DNA from: Styela clava
Taxonomy: Eukaryota; Chordata; Ascidiacea; Stolidobranchia; Styelidae
NCBI RefSeq assembly: GCF_964204865.1
Contig: NC_135252.1
Span: forward strand, 4,092,001-4,156,000
DNA: 64,000 bases
Reading direction: 5' to 3'
The notes beneath the pieces were generated by a model. That model saw only the letters and a program-made list of their open reading frames with translations, searched no databases and had not been told where the DNA came from. Every line of letters begins with the position of its first letter. The stretch's first letter is position 1. Positions 37,239-48,673 of this stretch are shown piece by piece. Made by a program: the position numbers and the translations under genes.

Positions 37239-37340
37239 CGAGGAACGTACATAGCAACAGTGTACGGGTGTACAGCGCCACGAGTGTACGAGTGCATCCT
37301 TCGCAGAAAACGTTGCATGATTGTTGCGTACCGATAGAAG

Positions 37341-38200
37341 CAGCGTTTCCCAATCTTTTTTGGCCACGGAACACTTAGACTTTTTATCTCGCCTCACGGA
37401 ACATCAAAAAATGGAAAGCTAAAATTGATAAAGAAAAACGGTGTAATGTAGCGGTTCCCAATGGGTTCGCCGTGACGAGTTGCCAAATGCGCCGCGAAAA
37501 CTAACAGAATTGTGTTAAACCGTAAATATATACTACTACGGTTAAACATACCTGAAACATGATTGAATATTTTACATATTGCATTTATTATAAATTTTTT
37601 ATTGTTTCTTAATTTAAATGCTGTGTATATCAATCAATAGGTTCCATTACATTTGAACCCACGTACATTTGAACCCATGACAATTGCACCTGTATGCTAT
37701 TGCACCTATGGAATTTTTTTTGTTTCACGGATAGTTAAACCCATACTAACCCATGGGTTTTAGCACCCGCATATAGATTGAACCCGTGGATATACGCATG
37801 GGTTCAAATGTACGGTCACCGAATCAATAAATTCACCAATTCACAATTTTTTACCTGTCTATGTCGTTTACTTTCCATCACGTAGTGTTTGCCTCCAATG
37901 TTACCTCTAATGGAGATAAAAGTACTTGCTGCAATTTCGCGAGCTGCAGTTTATTTATCTGCTGAATTGAATTTAGCGAACATGAGTAATTTTTCAGACT
38001 ACATTGACTATATTGTCATCGAGAGTGCATGCGGTGTCTGTCTAAAAATCGGTTTCAATTCAATAAATAGAAAGGACTTTACGTTAAGCGCCCTTTTAGC
38101 GTCTGCTTGGGGCTCACACGTCCATTCAAGCATGGTTGTAAACATTGCCTCGTTTTGCGTGTTATTTGTCAGTTTTCAGTTATGTTTCTAAATTTAGTTG
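37341..38200. mobile_element. hAT-like element fragment hosting a MITE
   Basis: Starts CAGCGTTTCCCAATCTTTTT. Its interior (about 37545-37635 and 37920-37990) matches the element at 57870-59495, for example TTTTATTGTTTCT and GCAGTTTATT...GAACATGAGT. A 181-bp MITE splits it at 37640. The right end is not determined. Confidence 0.6.
37640..37820. mobile_element. GGTTCCATTAC...GGTCACC MITE, copy 1
   Basis: The termini are GGTTCCATTACATTTGAACC and GGTTCAAATGTACGGTCACC, which pair imperfectly. The flanking duplication is AATCAATA (37632-37639 and 37822-37829) with one extra G at the right end. The interior repeats TTGAACCC and TTGCACC phrases on both strands. Other copies are at 44342-44544 (complete) and 40938-41041 (right part). 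Confidence 0.92.
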
Positions 38201-39683
38201 TAAATGATGTAATTCAATAGTCATCATGTATTCCAACGAGCTTTCGTTTTGTTGCAATAATCAAAAATTAGTCTCGGAAAAGTTGCCATAGACTACTAGG
38301 CTAATATTAGCTACCAGTAGCTGTAAGCGTCACGTAGTTGTATATTTCATTAAAAATGATGGTTTTGAGCATGCAAATCAATTTGCAAGCGCCAATTCCC
38401 CAAGACAAATGCAAAATAAATAGGCATTCAAAATTTTGCAAGAGTGAAGTACAGTATAGGGAGAATTTTCTGGGGTCAAGGGTCAGGTCCCATACACGGG
38501 ATTCGTGAAATATTGTGAGTTAAATAGCGAACCAATCCCACAAGATGGCCATGATGACACGTGATGAACTTGCTCAATCATTTTGCATGGATTAGATACA
38601 CTGAATTAGAAATATATATATATATATCTGTGATTAGAAAGCCAGGTCTCACTAAGGCCGGCACCAAGCAGCAGTATTTTTATTGCGACGTAATATATTT
38701 TTATAACCCTTATTGATAATTGAGAACACACACACGTGAGATTTCATTTCTTTTTTTAATTTAATCACTAATGAAGTGAATTTATCGAAGCTCTATGTAT
38801 TCCAGTACTGACTGTTTGTTTCCCCGAGCATCGACTTCCTTGTTTACTTTCGTAACATTCGCTAATAAACAAAATGCGAAAAGTAATTGCTCAAGCCAGT
38901 GAGGATATTATTACTTAACGTTGAGATAAAGAAAGGGCTATTATTACATTTTGCGGTACCTGGAGTTTTTGAACCTGGATATGTCTGCACCGCCAAATGC
39001 GGATGGAAATGATGATTTGTATGTCTTCAAAGAAACTGAAAAATAAAATTATATCGGGTCTAAATTAAACTTTGATTTTGAATGTGATCAGAGATGCCAT
39101 GCACAGGTTTTGCGAAAATATTGAAACTTCTGTGGCGTGTTTGCGTAAATTATCTGTTACAATGAAGTTCAGCATAAACTTCTGGATTATACAAACAAGT
39201 CTAGAACGAGCAAAGCAACAAACAAAACATATATTGAACAACGTCGTACGAAACCAAAGAAATTATATGAAATTGACGTGCAGCCTGAAGAGAATTTTCA
39301 AAGTAAATTCAAGCCAAAATCACTACTACCTTCTTCCGCAAAATGAGGTCTCTTAGATGTTTTGGCGGCAATAGCTAGGCAACTTGTCCGAGAATGCCCA
39401 TTTAAGGATGCCAAATAGAATTAGGTTTGACTAGGTGGCGAAAGGGTGCCTTGAGTGAGCTGATTGCATACGCCCAGGATACCTGATTGACTAGCCCAAA
39501 CCAAGATCTTGAAGATTTTGTGGGACGGGAAAGTCCTTTATAGCATTAAGGATTTTACTGAATGGGCTTATTCCTGAGTTGGTTATGCGAAATCCTGCAA
39601 ATGTGACATTGTCCTTGCAAAATTGGAATTTGGCCATTGTTAGCACAGAGAGTTAAGTAGTCCCATACATGGAAAAATGCAAA
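38201..39683. other. Gene-free stretch left of the Gypsy fragments
   Basis: Unique-looking AT-rich DNA with a short AT tract near 38612-38626 and a phrase shared with 34835. An open frame at 39072-39356 has no family features that I recognise and may be retroelement debris. Confidence 0.4.
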
Positions 39684-40939
39684 TTACACGTCATCATCAT
39701 ATAAAATCACATCATCTATACATTTGACTTTGCGTTGGTCATCTTTGATCAGCTCATCGTAGCGGTGTGTGTAAGCATCGCCTGACGCAAGATGACCTTG
39801 GGGAAGCCGTCGGTAGCGGTATCTACCCCAAGGAGTGATAAATGTGGTATGGGGACGACTGTCCTTGTCTAATTCAATAGAATGGTCACCATCGGTAGCA
39901 TCTATGATGGTCTTCTTGGTGTGTGGTGGAATTTGGCATGCCAGCACAAAGGGGGGCTCGCAATGATGCGTTTCACGTTTGCATTGGGAATTCAGATATT
40001 GCAGATCTATTGTGCGTCGTGGATACCCATTTTTGGGTACGATAATCATTCTACTACACCAATTTACAGCTTCTCCAATTGGTACCTTTTCCAGAACTCC
40101 ACTTGCCACGTCCGAATCAAGTTGAGATTTGATTTGTTCCATCCAGCATAAGGGAACTGGTATGGGTGAATGATGTGCTCTAGGTGTTGCATCCTCTTTT
40201 AAATGAATATGGGCAGGTTTGGTTTTCATTGCGGGAAGCACCAGAGGTATTGAAAGTGCTTGTGGAAAAGGCATCCTTTATATAGGTTTCTAGCTTTTCG
40301 CACAGATTGTTTTCTGATGGCAAAAAAGGCAAGCATGCATCGGGACCCAAAGCAGCTGTGAACAGTGTCGTTCTGGACTGCCTCGTGCGATGATTTATCA
40401 GTCTTGGATGATGGCTGTTGAGTGGCATCCATTGGAAATGGGAATGTGATGGGGATGATATTAAGTTTGATGCATGTGTCCCTGCTTAGATACACTCTTT
40501 TAATCTTAGAACAAATATAAAGGTTTGCCTGTGCACTGTGTTTACCATTAGAGAATGTGACATTGGCGTAGGAGTGACAAGTTAACCTGAAATTTCCAGC
40601 TGTGTGTACAATTTTTTTACACGGTGTTAGATCGCATTGTCGTAGACCAAATGTAGTTAGAAGGCCCAATCTTGCCAGGCATATATTGGCTCCACTGTCT
40701 GGATAAGTTGAAATGCGCTTGCTGAATTGGTGACTGTTGATGGCTGTTATGGTGGCATTGACGAAGATCTCGGTTGTGGTTTTGCCCTGTTCTGAGTGAT
40801 TGGCAGATGCTATTAATGCCATTGCAGAATCTTTCTGTCGACAAACTATGGCGAAGTGATTCACTATGCCACATATTTCGCACGCTTTGCCAAACGCTGG
40901 GCAATAGAGCTCCCATCTGGTTGAATGAACTGTGTTCAC
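39684..40939 (-). pseudogene. Gypsy-type LTR retrotransposon fragment (gag end, protease, RT), broken
   Basis: In coding order: a CCHC-type zinc knuckle region (CEICGIVNHFAIVC), an aspartic protease active-site phrase (YPDSGANICLARLG) at 40226-40939, then a frame change near 40270 into a reverse transcriptase start. That part (39684-40274) shows RMIIVPKNGYPRRTIDLQYL, a fingers/palm stretch ending in CIDDVILYDDDV, where the catalytic YxDD-type box appears as CIDD. There is no RNase H, integrase or LTR on this side. It is a dead relic, degenerate by frame and truncation. Confidence 0.85.
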
Positions 40940-41041
40940 CCTAACCCATAAATTTTAGCAACCTCATATAGATTGAACCCGCGGATATACGGGTGCAAAT
41001 GTATGGGTTCAAATGTATGTGGGTTCAGATGTACGGTCACC
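40938..41041. mobile_element. GGTTCC...GGTCACC MITE, partial copy
   Basis: Only the right part of the MITE family at 37640 is present, from CTAACCCATAAATTTTAGCA to GGTTCAGATGTACGGTCACC. It lies exactly between the - strand Gypsy fragment and the + strand Gypsy fragment. Confidence 0.85.
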
Positions 41042-41115
41042 ATTAAAACATATCAAACTTGATTGTAATTCGATTTTTTAAATTAATCATTCCGATGGTA
41101 AAATCAATACACTAG

Positions 41116-41935
41116 TTGGTAAGTATCCTGAATTGTCTTCACCCGGATTGGGTTGTGCAAATACTGATGCTAAATTGGAGATTAATGACAGCGTTAAAGC
41201 CTAAATTTTATAAACCACGGCGTGTACCTCTGGCACTCAAAGAATTGGTCGAAGCTGAACTTGATAGACAAGTTGAAATTGGTGTTTTGGGGCCATGTAA
41301 ACCATCCGATTTGGCTGCACCCGTGGTTACTATATTAAAAAAAGATCAGAAATCAGTTCGGCTCTGTGGCAGCTATGACTTGACTGTAAATAAAGCAAGC
41401 CGCTTGAGCAGTTGGCTATCCGCTGCCAAAGGTAGATGAATTATTGACTAAATTTTTTGGTCGTGAAAAATACCCTGTTCCGGATTTGGTAGAGGCATAT
41501 CTGAATATAACATTGGCAAACGATAGTCAAAAATACACAGTTGTTAATACACATAAAGCATTCTTCGCTACCAATATCGTCTTGTATATATGAAATATCA
41601 AGTTTCCTAGCTATATTCCAAATTCATCTTGAAGCACTACTCGTTGACATACCAGGAGTGAATGTTTTCCAAGACAATATTGGAGTTACCAACTCTTTTG
41701 ATAAGGAACACATAGCCAAATTGAAAAAAGTTTTCAGGCATCTTACAAATAAAGGTATAAAAATTAATCCAAACAAATGTAAATGGATGGTGTCTGTAAT
41801 TTAATATTTTGGTTATTGCATAAATAAGCTTGGAGTTCAACCAATTGAAGATGCTGTTCTAGAAGCCCAAGAACCACAAAATATACATTAGCTGCGCTTA
41901 TATCTGGGCATGCTCAATTATTATGGTAAATTGAC
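41116..41935 (+). pseudogene. Gypsy-type reverse transcriptase fragment, split by hAT copy 2
   Basis: The open frame 41116-41439 has the RT N-terminal phrase KPKFYKPRRVPLALKELVEA and LAAPVVTILKKDQKSVRLCG. A frame change near 41400 follows. The stretch 41541-41804 carries HLEALLVDIPGVNVFQD and NKGIKINPNKCKWMVS, the palm and thumb. It ends in LGMLNYYGK, where hAT copy 2 begins at 41936. It is on the opposite strand to the neighbouring Gypsy fragment and is a different element. Confidence 0.88.
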
Positions 41936-42473
41936 CAGTGGCGGCGCGTCAATAGGGCCAACCGGGGCAATGCCCCGGTTGTTTTTCGGTATAATAAAAA
42001 ATATTCGAAAAATACCTCAATATCGGTTGCACAGACTGTCTACACTAGCCATATTCTCCCGACATGGTTCATTTTTCGCTCGCAAAGCCTTCGCCGAACG
42101 TCGACGGGGCGACGCCGATTTTCCCCGGTTGCTCATTGTATATCGTATTCTCTCTTTTATCTTCCACTCGTCGCGTGTGTCTCGTTTGTTTGCTGTTTCT
42201 TTTACTAAATCATCGGGGCCGATCGGGGCTAGCCCCGAAATTATGACGACACAATGCCGACGTTTCTTACAACAACGTGTCGACATATTGACGCATTCCT
42301 TCTCGTTCGTTGGTTGCTTGAAGAGTTGATAGTTTCCTCGCCTTCGTTTTTGTCGCTTGTTTCGCTATTTGAATCAGTTAGAGACCTTTAGTCCATTTGC
42401 TTTCGATTTTCCACATTCCTTTTGAGCTCCTCACTTCTTTCCGGCTTCGCATTTCTTAGCCTTAGACCTTATA

Positions 42474-44772
42474 ATGAATTAGGTTGATGCACTACTTCGC
42501 ACTCCGTTTTCGCAGCTGCCGCTGGAACAAAAATTAGAGGTACAACGTCTTGGGCCTTATCAATCAAAAAATTGTTCACTGGAACAATCCCATGACGGAG
42601 GAAAGCGTCGGCGTACATTCTGCGCAGAAACTTGGTATAAAAAACACGAATGGTTGTGTTACAGCGAGGACAAAAAAGCACTTTTTTGTTTTTATTGCCT
42701 ACTTTTTGCTACCGCCTGTGACTCACGTTGGTGTAAATTTGGTTTTAGAGATCTTAAACATCTTTCCGAGCGTGCCAGGGATCATCAATCTTCTATGGAG
42801 CATCTGGACAATGCAGTAAAATACCGAACATTCGGAAATGTTAATATTGCAGCACAGTTGGATGAAGGACGCGCGGGTTCTATTCGTCGGCACAACCAAA
42901 ACGTCGAGAAAAACCGCCATGTTCTCGGTCGATTGATAGATGTTTTGAAGTTCATTGGTTGTCACGAGCTGTCCCTCCGTGGGCACGATGAACGGGCTGG
43001 CTCTTCTAATAGAGGGGTATTTTTGGATATGGTGGAATACACCGCATCCCTAGATACAGTATTGAGAGATCATCTTGATGCCGCAACTGTTTCGAAAGGG
43101 ACATCTAAGGATATCCAAAATGATTTGCTCGACTCAATGTATAAAATTTATTCACAACATTTGGCTCTGCAAATTGAGAATTGCCAGTTCCTTTCGATTC
43201 AGTCTGACGAGACAACTGACATCACGTGCGTTTCCCAACTGGCTGTGATTTTTCGGTTTGTGAAAGATGGTAAACCTACCGAGAGATTTCACAGCTTTGT
43301 ACCAATCGTTGATAGCACGGCTTGCGGAATATCGGCTGTACTGAAATAAGTGTTACAGCCTTACAACGCGAAGTCAAAATTGATAGCTCAAACTTATGAC
43401 GGCGCGGCAGTCATGAGTGGGTCGAAACATGGTGTTCAAGTTTATATAAAAGAAGATTTTCCTCATGCGCATTTTTTACATTGTTATGCACACCAATTTA
43501 ACCTCGTTATTGAAAATATGTGTCTTGATACCCCTCTCGTCCGTATATTTTTTGCAAATGTTTCGGGGTTTTCTTCATTTTTTTCCGTTTCGCCGAAGCG
43601 CTCTGACCTCCTTCGCCAGATATGTAGCCGCCGTCTCCCAGCTTGTGCACCAACACGTTGGAACTTCCAATCACGCGCGGTGCAGGGCGTGTCCGAAATT
43701 AGGTCTGAGCTCATTGAGTGTTTCAATGGCATTCAGAGCTCTCCGGTTTGGGACGAACGCTCTGTGAGGGAGGCGTCAAGTCTAAAGCGTCTGCTAGAAG
43801 ATGGTGAGTTTTCATTTTTTCTCGCTTTTTTCTCCACAATATTCTATCACGTGGATGTATTATACGGCGCATTGCTGTCAAGGCTAATGGATGGAGCGTC
43901 TGTGCAGTCGTGTATTTCAGACTTCTGCGATGCTGTATCTCGTATCCGGGAAACAATAAAATACGACGACACATGGAGTGCTTCTTTACGCCGCGGGCAA
44001 ACAACGCAGCGTTTGATTTTGTCTGCAAAGGAATGCTGTGACATTCTGGTGAATCAAATAGGCGATCGTCTGCGCACTGAACACCTTGCCGCGTTCTCTT
44101 TGATGAACCCCAAAAATTTTTCAAAATTTGCTCGTCAATTTTCCATCCATTTGTTGGCTACTGTCTCCAAATTTTACCCCATGATAAACGTGGGTAAATT
44201 GGAAAATGAATTGCGATGTATATACACCAATCAAACTTTTTTGAACATCACATCAACTTGCGCGCTCCATGGGTTCCTCATAGATAACACTCTAGTAACT
44301 ACCTTTGCGGCGTCTGCAAAATTTCTGGACATCATTTTGACGGTTCCATTACATTTCAACCCACGTACATTTGAACCCACGACAATTGCACCTGCATGCC
44401 ATTGCACCTATGGAATTTTTTTTGGTTTTACGGATATTTGTACCCATACTAACCTAACCCATGGGTTTTAGCACCCGCATATTGATTCAACCCGCGGATA
44501 TACACATGGGTTCAAATGTAAATGGTATCAAATGTACGGTCACCATTTTGACGACGCCTATTTCTTCCGCCGACGCAGAGCGAACATTCAGCACGCTGAA
44601 GCGTATTAAAACGTATCTCAGAAACACAATGAAGCAAGATAGATTAAATTCCTTGGCTGTTTTATCCATTCACAGAGACGTTATTTCTGGGATGCATGAC
44701 TTTAATCAGCGCGTTATTGAGCATTTTGCTTCCAAGAAACCGCGGCGTGTTGCATATATGTTCAAGCAGTAG
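42474..44772 (+). pseudogene. hAT transposase, copy 2, broken by stops and a MITE
   Basis: Same domain order as the copy at 21249. Breaks: a stop at codon 3 (TAG at 42480-42482), a TAA at 43347-43349 just after the SDETTD core segment, and a MITE at 44342-44544 just before the C-terminal dimerisation segment (SSADAERTFSTLKRI). This copy keeps the 11 bases missing in copy 1 near 43815. The two copies therefore carry different defects. Confidence 0.92.
44342..44544. mobile_element. GGTTCC...GGTCACC MITE, complete copy inside hAT transposase
   Basis: 203 bp, flanked on both sides by ATTTTGAC (44334-44341 and 44545-44552). Comparison with the empty site in hAT copy 1 (about 23098) gives exact ends and proves an 8-bp target duplication, so the family behaves like hAT. 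The ends are GGTTCCATTACATTT and ATGTACGGTCACC. Confidence 0.97.
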
Positions 44773-45169
44773 AAGTCTAGCAGCATATATACCTATGAGT
44801 GAGCGACGCATGTCCTTATCTTTGCATTACCTTTCCTTTCTTCATAGTAACGTTTTAAACCTTATTTTAGGTTTTGTCTGCTTTCCCGAAGTTTCTGTTA
44901 ATATGTCATTGTATTTATCTGGGTAAATATTGCCTTTCCTTTTGAAAGAGGTTTCAAAATAAACTATGTCTATATTTATTAATCCCTTGACTTGGACCGG
45001 TTTTAAAGACACTTTCTTATCGTTAAAAATTGTCGCTTTTGCCGATTGGTTGTTACCGATGGAATGGTTTTTATACTCATAAAATGATGGGAGAACTTAC
45101 AGCGCTCATCCTGTCCCCGTAGATGGGGGTGACTTGGTCCCGCAGTAGCTTGCCCCGGTTGTCAAAATG

Positions 45170-45365
45170 TTCAATTCATTTTTATATAAAATATTGTTTC
45201 TTTTGAGAACTGTACCCTACCTACTTCTCGGTTTACTTGGGACGGATAAGCTTCTTCCTGATGCAGCGCCATCGAGAATGATACGTTGGAAAGTGTTACT
45301 TGAAGGATTTCAATGCAAGTTAGTGGATGTTTCAGGCAAAAACCAATTGCGGGTAAGAAATTTAT
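45170..45365 (+). pseudogene. Gypsy RNase H remnant right of hAT copy 2
   Basis: Continues the split Gypsy element. After a phrase that follows NYYGK well (FNSFLYKILFLLRTV) comes LPDAAPSRMIRWKVLLEGFQ and LVDVSGKN, like the end of a retroelement RNase H region. It is short and truncated on the right by another hAT element. Confidence 0.65.
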
Positions 45366-45937
45366 TGGGGTCAGAAACTTTTCGCAGCCTAATTTTCATC
45401 AAGTGAAATCCAACAGTTTCTGAGAAAGTGAAACTGTAAATACAAACCAAAAGTTATTGGACAGGTTAGTGGACACAATGATCGTTTTAAACAAAACTTT
45501 TGGTATTTTGTGTTCTTGTTCTTTGACATACTTATTGAAAAGTCGCTTTTCTCTTCGATTACTGTACCAAATGCTCGGAAATTTTCAGTGGTTGGAGATG
45601 GAATATTTTTCGAGGAGGCTATTACTTTTTTATTTCTAAATTTCGTATGAAATCTGATATTTCGTCCAAGATTTCGCTTAATTTTTTTATACATGGGAAC
45701 AATGGCTGTCTGGTTTGATTCTTGCTATGCGAAACTCGGGAATTTTTTTGAGGGTAGCGATAGCGTAGCGTCAAGGGACTGCTTCGCTCTGTGTAACGTG
45801 TCCATATATTTGAGCATTGCTTTGTTGTATTGTAATTTTGATATTTTTTGCACGGAGTAATTGTAATGTAATTGAAAAATTTAAGGGAGTAATTGTAATG
45901 GTAATTGAACTGAATTAATGTAATTGATCCAACTCTG
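45366..45937 (+). mobile_element. hAT element fragment with right terminus (GATCCAACTCTG family)
   Basis: The right end is AATTGATCCAACTCTG. A short frame near 45545-45640 (KFSVVGDGIFFEEAITFLF) resembles a hAT C-terminal dimerisation region. The block GTCAGAAACTTTTCGCAGCC is shared with the complete short copy at 46282-46781. The left end is not found. Confidence 0.7.
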
Positions 45938-46281
45938 TTACAGATGATCATTTTTACCAACGATAATGATTGTTGAGTTTATTACTTTATATTGTCGGTA
46001 CGATTAAGTTTAAAAACGTGACAAGTATGAATATTAAAGCGCCATTAGGATTATGGTTACAGTGCATATATATATATATAACGCTCCCACTTGCTGATTT
46101 TGAATATTTGTAATATACTCTTAGAAGGGCCGTGGTAGTTATTGGGCTGTATTGAGTTATTAATATTCATGCATAACGGCTTATTTTAGTTAGTATTTCA
46201 ATGACGTGGTTACTTTGCTCGGCAAAACGAGAAATACACTGTACTTTTATCTGATACGCTTAATAAAATGCATAGTTACAC

Positions 46282-46781
46282 CCGAGTTGGATCAATTGTA
46301 ATTGATGTACTTAATTACAGTTTTTTCATGTAATGTAATGGGGGCATTTTCATTCTGTGTAATTGTAATTTGCTAAAATTTTGGCTCAATTACACTTTCC
46401 ATTAGACTAAATATTAGTATTTTAAAAATGGATGAACATCAAACAAACTCTTCCGAAAACTGTGTTGAACCACTTCCTGCACCAATGTCAGAGTTTTTTT
46501 TTAAATCTTTGAGCAGCACTGAGGCATGCTGTAACAACTGCAAAAAGAAACTTATGTTCTCAACCAAGGCTTCGCCAAACTTGATCACGCACTTGCTCTC
46601 CCCTTCTTCTCTTTATTGGGGCCAGAAACTTTTCGCAGCCTAATTTTCAATAGCAAGTGAAAATGTAAATACGAGCCAAAATGTTATAATTGTAATTTGA
46701 TATTTTTCGCATGGAGTAATTGTAATGTAATTGAAAAATGCAAGGGAGTAATTGTGATTGAACTGAATTGATCCACCTCTG
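46282..46781 (+). mobile_element. 500-bp non-autonomous hAT with BED-finger remnant
   Basis: The left end is CCGAGTTGGATCAATTG and the right end GAATTGATCCACCTCTG. The 8-bp target duplication AGTTACAC is perfect on both sides. At 46428-46640 a frame encodes a BED-type zinc finger start (ACCNNCKKKLMFSTKAS, LITHL), then stops. It is an internally deleted hAT. Confidence 0.93.
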
Positions 46782-46810
46782 AGTTACACTACAAAATAAT
46801 CACTTAATAT

Positions 46811-48673
46811 AGTAGGGCGGGGGATGATGGCCCCCCTTATTGAAAATTATCTATATTTCGAAAACCTTTCTTCAAATATTCCTAAAACTTTGCAAGTACA
46901 AACATAAGGGGCTGAACTCTTTAGCCACTCGGCGGCGTCCGCCGGTCTCCAACCATCGCAACAGCAGAAACGTTTTTGAGCGAAAAAAAAATTCGGGGAA
47001 GTTGGACATATGGTCGGATATGACGGACATGTAATAAAATCGCATCAAAATACTAGTATTGCGTTCTGTTTCTTATCAGAATATCAAAATATGCAATGTA
47101 TTTGGAAAATTTTTTGGGGCATTCGAAAATTCCCCCTATGTCCATCTTACCCCTTAAATTTTTGAAGTTGTGAACCCATATAATTGTTCACGAAAGTATG
47201 ATAAAACACCACCTAGTAAAGCAGCCAAATTTTATTTGATCATACTTTCACACAAATTTTAATCATAACACCAAAAGAACATCTGGGATAGCATGAAAGC
47301 TATCGTCAAGAAATTTTACATTCGAATGAAAATATTTATACAAAAAAGCTTCAAGCAGAGCAGTCATCACATTGGAAGGACACAATGTGTTTTCCATAAA
47401 TCCCGGCACAAATATCGTGAAGCCACTTTTAGCATTTCTGGCACTGAATCCATCCCTCGTCCTCTTCGTCGTCAAAATATTTGACCTTGCAGACAGCACA
47501 GAGGTTACTGTAACAATATCTTTCATGTCGCTCATTCTTACGTTTATTTTCTTTTTTCTTCCTGGGAGCTGCAACTTTCTTAGACGAGCTAGATGACATC
47601 GTTTCTGCGAGTGCTGTAGTTTTCCTGAACGAGCTAGGTGGCGTTGTTTCTGCGAGTGCTGACAATTCGGCTACATAATTCTCACTTGTTAACACTCTAA
47701 TTCCTGCCTGAATGGCTTTCTTTGCCTCTTGGCTCTCTGAGTGGCTACTGGAAGAGGCAAATATATTCAAATGATAAACTGGTGCTATCAGATCTCTGCT
47801 ATTTTCTTGCCTCAAAGAATCACTGACGTTATCAGAAACTAACTGAACTCCTGGTGAAGTTCTACTTGAAAAAATCGTTAGAGAGCACAGAGCAGCATGG
47901 TTCACTTGTGACACTTTCTACCTCTGTCGTGGTGTTAACCTCATGAGATGGTACATCTTAGTCTCTATTTGTTATTTGCCTCTGTTTGATATTCTTTGGT
48001 ATTTTCTCAACATTCTTTAGGATTTTCTGTTTCCCGAGCATCCAAAACTTGCATCTGGAAAAACATGATAGTACATAAGGGTAAGATGGCCACCCCCCAT
48101 AATTTCATAAGATTATTGAGATTATCCAAGAAGTGTTTTGACAGGTAAAAGCAATAACAAAATTAAAAAGAAGACTTTCTGGTATCTTATTCACAAAGAA
48201 CGGGTTTGAACGGTCAAAGTAAATATAAAACCGAAAAACGCAAGAAATTTATTACCCCCTCATACCTCCCCCCCCCCCATTTTTACATGATCACATGCTG
48301 AAAGATATAGTTAGCTGCTAGATGGCACAAGTCGCTCAGTTAGTCCTAAATCATTGTCAGTAAGTATAAACTTACCAACAAACGCGCGATTCAGAGTTCC
48401 TTCGCTGAAAATGAGCATATAGTGCCTCCAAGAAAAACGTGTCCTTACTAAATGCCCTTTTTTCACCCTTCAAAAATCACAAGCCACGTGGAAAGCTACA
48501 CAACTGACGAACTACGCCAAGCGCTGAACCGAAATGGCTAGAACGAATTCCCTCCTTAGCAACGAACTCGGCAATGGCATTTGCAGAACCAAGCCCCATA
48601 AGATGTCGCCAATAGGTCAATTTGAAAAAAAGTGTCCATCTAACCCCGTGTGTCTATCTTCCCCCGCCCTACT
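46811..48673 (-). mobile_element. Internally deleted pogo/Tigger-like element
   Basis: 1.86 kb with ends AGTAGGGCGGGGG and CCCCCGCCCTACT, flanked by TA. On the - strand, 47429-47914 and then 47263-47430 (a frame change) encode a transposase tail: a Ser-rich region, a basic stretch (RKKKENKRKNERHERYC) and CAVCKVKYFDDEEDEGWIQC, a Cys-rich finger found at the C-terminus of some DDE_1/pogo transposases. No DDE core is present. It is inserted in the left arm of the inverted duplication. Confidence 0.85.

Larger units (their letters stand above)
41936..45169 (+). mobile_element. hAT transposon copy 2, right terminus missing
   Basis: Close copy of 20728-23737: the left end CAGTGGCGGCGCGT is intact, but the right end stops after GGTTGTCAAAATG, losing the last 17 bp including the inverted repeat. 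It is inserted in a Gypsy element. It carries a 203-bp MITE (44342-44544). It can no longer be mobilised as a unit because it has only one terminus. Confidence 0.94.

Noticed and set aside
39072-39356. Open frame of 94 codons, considered as a gag piece of the + strand Gypsy element
   Set aside because: No zinc knuckle or recognisable gag text; the link to the element at 41116 is only by position.
46428-46643. BED-finger frame as a host gene
   Set aside because: It lies between hAT termini with an 8-bp target duplication and stops after the finger.
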